64,000 bases of DNA from Clostridiaceae bacterium. Lineage in GTDB: Bacteria; Bacillota; Clostridia; Lachnospirales; Lachnospiraceae. Position 1 is the stretch's first letter, and each line of letters begins with the position of its first letter. The DNA lies in assembly GCA_910575435.1 (NCBI GenBank), contig CAJTGI010000008.1, positions 1 to 64,000 on the forward strand. The letters are read 5' to 3'. The translations under genes were made by a program, and so were the position numbers. The notes beneath the pieces are model-generated. The model did not search any database, was not told the DNA's origin, and was given only the letters and a program-made list of their open reading frames with translations. Below are positions 60,313 to 64,000 of this stretch, piece after piece.

Positions 60313-62568
60313 CTATAAACTCTCGTGGCAAGTTCTTGCAATCACATCCATCTGCTGCTCTCTGGTCAGGTCAATAAACTTCACCGCATAGCCTGACACC
60401 CGAATGGTAAAGTTGGCATACTCCTCCTTCTCCGGGTGCTCCATGGCATCCACCAGTTTCTCTTTGCCAAACACATTCACATTCAGATGATGGGCTCCCT
60501 GGTCAAAATATCCATCCAGCACCTGCACCAGATTCTTGATCCTCTCCTCCGGCGCATTGCCCAACGCCCCGGGATTGATGGTCTGGGTATTAGAAATGCC
60601 GTCCAGCGCCTCCTCATAGGGCAGCTTCGCCACGGAATTGAGGGATGCCAGCAAGCCATTGTTCTCTGCGCCGTAGGAAGGATTTGCCCCCGGTGCCAGC
60701 GGTTCCCCAGCCTTCCTTCCATCCGGAAGGGAGCCGGTGGCTTTCCCATATACCACATTGGAAGTAATGGTGAGAATAGAAGTGGTGGGCTCAGAATCCC
60801 TGTAGGTATGGCAGTTCCGCAGCTTCGTCATAAAGGTGCGCAACAGCCACACTGCCACGTCATCCGCACGCTCATCGTCATTGCCGTATTTCGGGAAGTC
60901 CCCCTCCGTCTCGTAATCCACCGCCAGGCCATTCTCATCACGAATCACCTTAACTTTAGCGTACTTGATGGCGCACAGGGAATCCACCACATGGGAAAAT
61001 CCCGCGATGCCCGTGGCGAAGGTGCGCCTCACGTCCGTGTCAATCAACGCCATCTGGGAAGCCTCGTAATAATATTTATCGTGCATATAGTGAATCATAT
61101 TCAGGGTTTCCACATAAGTCTGGGCAAGCCAGGTCATCATGGCCTCATATTTATCCATGACCTCCTCATAATCCAGATATTCGGAAGTAATGGGACGGTA
61201 AGCCGGCCCCACTTGCTCCTTGGTCTTCTCGTCCACGCCGCCATTGATGGCATAGAGCAGGCACTTGGCCAGATTTGCCCTGGCACCAAAGAACTGGATC
61301 TCCTTTCCCGTCTCCGTGGCTGACACGCAGCAGCATACGGAGTAATCATCGCCCCACACCGGACGCATCACGTCGTCATTCTCGTACTGCACGGAACTGG
61401 TCTCAATGGAAATATGGGACGCATACTTCCTGAAATTCTCCGGCAGGCGGGAGGAATACAGCACCGTCAGGTTCGGCTCCGGCGATGGCCCCATATTCTC
61501 CAGCGTGTGCAGGAAGCGGTAGCAGGTCTTCGTCACCTGGTGGCGGCCATCCATGCCAAGTCCGGCCACGTCCAGGGTAGCCCACACCGGGTCTCCTGAG
61601 AAAAGCTGGTTGTAGGACTCGATGCGGGCAAACTTCACCATGCGGAACTTCATGGTCATATGATCCACCAATTCCTGGGCTTCCCGCTCCGTCAAAGTTC
61701 CGTTAGCCAAATCCCTCTCAATATAAATATCCAGGAAGGTGGACACCCGGCCCACGCTCATAGCGGCACCATTCTGGGTCTTCACCGCCGCAAGGTAGGC
61801 GAAATACAGCCACTGGAATGCCTCCTTGGCATTCTTTGCGGGCTGGGAGATATCATAGCCGTATGCGGCCGCCATCTCCTTCATCCCCTTCAGGCTCTTG
61901 ATCTGCTGCACCAGTTCCTCCCTGGCGCGATAATCCTTGCTCCTCATAGCCCGACGCTCGGTGCCAACGAAATCCTTCTCCTTCTCCTCGATCAGACAGT
62001 CGATGCCGTACAGGGCCACGCGCCTGTAGTCTCCCACGATGCGGCCCCTGCCGTAGGTATCCGGCAAGCCCGTGAGAATCTTGCTGTGGCGCATGCGCTT
62101 CATCTCCGGCGTGTACACCTCGAACACGGCGTCACTGTGGGTCTTGTGATACTGGGTAAAAATCTCATGAAGTTTCTCGCTGGGCTTGTAGCCGTACATC
62201 TCGCAGGACTGCTCCGCCATGCGGATGCCGCCGTAGGGCATGAACGCCCTCTTTAACGGCTTGTCGGTCTGCAGGCCCACCACCTGCTCCAAATCCTTCA
62301 TCTCCTCACTGATATATCCCGGGCCGTGGGAAGTAAGAGAAGATACCACGTCAGTGTCCATGTCCAAGACGCCACCCTTGGCCCTCTCTTCCTTCTGCAA
62401 TTCCTGCAATCTGCCCCAGAGACGGTCTGTCGCCTCCGTAGGCCCCTCCAAAAAGGATTCATCCCCATCATAGGGTTTATAATTATTCTGAATGAAATCC
62501 CGGACATCAATGCCCTCTTTCCAAAGCCTTCCCGAAAATCCATCCCACTGCGTATATTCTCTCTTCAT
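60313..62568 (-). CDS. pflB: pyruvate formate-lyase (formate C-acetyltransferase)
   Basis: This 751-residue glycyl radical enzyme converts pyruvate and CoA to acetyl-CoA and formate. The catalytic cysteines lie in [13 protein letters not shown], here three in a row instead of two. The radical Gly726 is in RVSGYAVKF near the C-terminus. Length and motifs match true PFL ([26 protein letters not shown]-type). The start has AAGGA upstream. It is a central fermentative enzyme and supports an anaerobic host. Confidence 0.98.
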   Translation of the reverse strand: MKREYTQWDGFSGRLWKEGIDVRDFIQNNYKPYDGDESFLEGPTEATDRLWGRLQELQKEERAKGGVLDMDTDVVSSLTSHGPGYISEEMKDLEQVVGLQTDKPLKRAFMPYGGIRMAEQSCEMYGYKPSEKLHEIFTQYHKTHSDAVFEVYTPEMKRMRHSKILTGLPDTYGRGRIVGDYRRVALYGIDCLIEEKEKDFVGTERRAMRSKDYRAREELVQQIKSLKGMKEMAAAYGYDISQPAKNAKEAFQWLYFAYLAAVKTQNGAAMSVGRVSTFLDIYIERDLANGTLTEREAQELVDHMTMKFRMVKFARIESYNQLFSGDPVWATLDVAGLGMDGRHQVTKTCYRFLHTLENMGPSPEPNLTVLYSSRLPENFRKYASHISIETSSVQYENDDVMRPVWGDDYSVCCCVSATETGKEIQFFGARANLAKCLLYAINGGVDEKTKEQVGPAYRPITSEYLDYEEVMDKYEAMMTWLAQTYVETLNMIHYMHDKYYYEASQMALIDTDVRRTFATGIAGFSHVVDSLCAIKYAKVKVIRDENGLAVDYETEGDFPKYGNDDERADDVAVWLLRTFMTKLRNCHTYRDSEPTTSILTITSNVVYGKATGSLPDGRKAGEPLAPGANPSYGAENNGLLASLNSVAKLPYEEALDGISNTQTINPGALGNAPEERIKNLVQVLDGYFDQGAHHLNVNVFGKEKLVDAMEHPEKEEYANFTIRVSGYAVKFIDLTREQQMDVIARTCHESL

Positions 62569-62610
62569 CTTGCCATCCTTTCCACATACAAGTTATTGTT
62601 GTGCCTAACC

Positions 62611-62639
62611 AATATAACACAATATATTGAAAAAGCCAA
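62611..62639 (-). promoter_or_regulatory. promoter of pflB
   Basis: On the minus strand TTGGCT (62634-62639), 17 bases, TATATT (62611-62616), 43 bases before the ATG. Confidence 0.55.
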
Positions 62640-62761
62640 TAGAAAATATTTCCAAAACGTTACTATTCACAGTAATTTCTAAAGAAAGCAAAATTGTTGT
62701 GCTTGCACACAAGATTTTGCGAATAGTAACAGCAATTTAAACAGACTCGTTGTATTCACGG

Positions 62762-63409
62762 TCAATCCAATAATTCCAACAACTCCCCCGGCTGATGGAT
62801 TACATATGCCGGATTCAGACTCCGCAGAAACTCCTCCTTCCGAAATCCCCAAGTAACGGACACGCAGGGCAGCCCGGCATTCTCCGCCGTGGCGATATCC
62901 ACATCCGAATCCCCCACGTAGAGGGTCTCCCCCCCTGCCGCTCCCAGCAAGCGCATCGCCTCAAATACCGAATCGGGCGCCGGCTTTCTGGCAATCCCTT
63001 CCCTCTCGCCAATCGCCACCTTGACTTTTGGAAAATAGGTCTTTGCCAGTTCTTTCACTGCCGCATCTGCCTTGTTGGACACGATGGCCATGGAAACCCC
63101 GCGCCGCTCCAATTCCTCCAGCAATTCCGGAATCCCCGGATACGCGCAGGTCTTATCCTGGCAATGGGCCAGATAATGCTTGCGGAAATCCAGAAAAATC
63201 TGTTCCACCACCTCCCCGGAAGTCCCCTCCGGCACCGCCCGCTCAATCAGATTGTGAATTCCATTTCCCACAAACTGCCGTACCTCCTCCAGAGTCCTCT
63301 CTGGCAAATGCTTCTTATCTAATACCACATTCAGGCTGTCCTTCAAATCCTCCAGCGTATCCAGCAGCGTGCCATCCAGATCAAATATCACCGCTCTCAT
63401 CATTAACAA
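62762..63409 (-). CDS. HAD-family phosphatase (phosphoglycolate phosphatase-like)
   Basis: This 215-residue protein has the HAD motifs in order: FDLDGTLLDTLEDL (motif I), SMAIVSNKADAAV (motif II), Lys in ARKPAPDSVFEAM (motif III) and LYVGDSDVDIATAENAG (motif IV). A helical cap (about 20-85) suits small phosphorylated substrates, as in Gph or PpaX. PpaX acts on pyrophosphate from HPr dephosphorylation, but that assignment is not certain. It starts at one of two adjacent ATG codons. Confidence 0.88.
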   Translation of the reverse strand: MLMMRAVIFDLDGTLLDTLEDLKDSLNVVLDKKHLPERTLEEVRQFVGNGIHNLIERAVPEGTSGEVVEQIFLDFRKHYLAHCQDKTCAYPGIPELLEELERRGVSMAIVSNKADAAVKELAKTYFPKVKVAIGEREGIARKPAPDSVFEAMRLLGAAGGETLYVGDSDVDIATAENAGLPCVSVTWGFRKEEFLRSLNPAYVIHQPGELLELLD

Positions 63410-63577
63410 ACCTCATTTCTTCCTATATTATTCATGTATATCCACCATGCCAATAAAATGTCATTACAAGAAATGTTATCACAACATAATTTATCGCACA
63501 AGCAAAATCTGCCTTGAAACAGGCTTTTTTTTGCCCCCAAGCTAAAGAATATTTTAGAAATTATTTTCCCGTTCCAT

Positions 63578-63604
63578 GAAATTTCTGGTGAAATCATCCG
63601 ATAT
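63578..63604 (+). promoter_or_regulatory. SigD (sigma-28)-type flagellin promoter
   Basis: GAAA (63578-63581), 15 bases, TCCGATAT (63597-63604), two mismatches from the TAAA-N15-GCCGATAT consensus of motility sigma factors. It lies 100 bases before the flagellin ATG. Confidence 0.7.
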
Positions 63605-63704
63605 AATAATTACAGGTTGAAAATTACACTGCTTATCATCCCCATGACAGAAAATATTATTTGGCATATTCTCTATCATGGGGCATACAGAAACGAGGTT
63701 CCTT

Positions 63705-64000
63705 ATGAATTATAATATTAGTGCCAGTTCCTTTCGTGGTTTTGGCTTTCTAGGCAACGTAACCGACAGCAGAGCAAAGAGCATGGAAAGGCTCTCCAGC
63801 GGATATCGCGTCAACACTGCCAGCGATGATTCCGCCAGGTCCGCCATGTCCTCTGTCATGCGTGCGCAGATTCGGGGGTTGGATCAGGCTACCAGAAATT
63901 CAGACCATGCCATCAACCTTTTGAACTCTGCCGAAAGCGGATTGAGCGAGATTACATCCATCCTGCAGAGAATCCGAGAACTGAGCGTTCATGCCGCCAG
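63705..64000 (+). CDS. flagellin, N-terminal part (cut by window edge)
   Basis: The frame reads MNYNISASSFRGFGFLGN, then SRAKSMERLSSGYRVNTASD, RAQIRGLDQATRNSDHAINL and GLSEITSILQRIRELSVHAA. This is the conserved D0/D1 helical region of flagellins. The start MNYNISAS differs from the usual MVVQHN type, so it may be a secondary flagellin. A GAGG site precedes the ATG and a SigD promoter lies upstream. About 99 codons are in the window. Confidence 0.92.
   Translation, partial: MNYNISASSFRGFGFLGNVTDSRAKSMERLSSGYRVNTASDDSARSAMSSVMRAQIRGLDQATRNSDHAINLLNSAESGLSEITSILQRIRELSVHAA

Overview
The window looks like chromosomal DNA of a motile, spore-lineage, strictly fermentative Firmicute, most likely a gut or rumen Lachnospiraceae (Clostridium cluster XIVa). 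This rests on strong AGGAGG-type ribosome binding sites, HprK, a YtvI-like membrane protein, an rpmG-secE-nusG-rplK-rplA cluster, pyruvate formate-lyase with its activase, flagellin under a SigD-type promoter, a secreted GH5 cellulase and a secreted papain-like protease. No genome-level comparison was possible, so the taxonomy is an inference.

Layout. 1-403: the end of an IS1634-family element, apparently inserted into the 5' part of a leftward gene. 542-4613: an operon of an initiating exopolysaccharide sugar transferase, a sensor kinase and a response regulator, closed by a strong terminator. 4614-5064: alternative hairpins and an 18-codon ORF. 5065-9795: YtvI-like permease, two G3E GTPases (one with a large His/Cys repeat), an RNA methyltransferase and a lone CheX. 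9927-19203: a long leftward housekeeping block, uvrC-hprK-HD domain gene-pth-mfd-prsA. 19572-22922: histidinol phosphatase, then the secreted cellulase. 23410-25707: the ribosomal/transcription cluster. 25975-28863: a NusG-domain-II envelope protein, a FliD-like protein and a ZIP metal transporter.

28939-30764 is an AT-rich two-gene unit, an ABC/SMC-type ATPase overlapping a TOPRIM-like effector. It is the best candidate for a little-described defence system. 31016-40006 has a heterodimeric ABC exporter divergent from an AraC-type regulator, then DUF5662, PAP2 and papain-protease genes. 40225-47951 is an envelope-sensing region: a BlaR1-like M56 protease and BlaI repressor with two palindromic operators, divergent from a second two-component system with a direct-repeat operator, followed by a secreted L,D-transpeptidase. 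tRNA-Lys(CTT), a short-chain dehydrogenase and a diguanylate cyclase follow.

51172-59374 is an accessory, rearranged region. A repeat of about 0.6 kb occurs twice, carrying an intact and a broken copy of a Dabb-domain gene. Two paralogous GtrII-type membrane glucosyltransferase genes share the same promoter segment, one copy of which contains a perfect palindrome next to an XRE regulator gene. A XamI-like restriction-modification pair lies between them, and its endonuclease has an in-frame TGA. 59379-63409 returns to core metabolism (pflA, pflB, a HAD phosphatase). The window ends inside a flagellin gene.

The main themes are envelope and surface biology (sugar transferase, two two-component systems, BlaR1/BlaI-like control, L,D-transpeptidase, secreted enzymes with lysine-rich modules) and small defence and accessory insertions.
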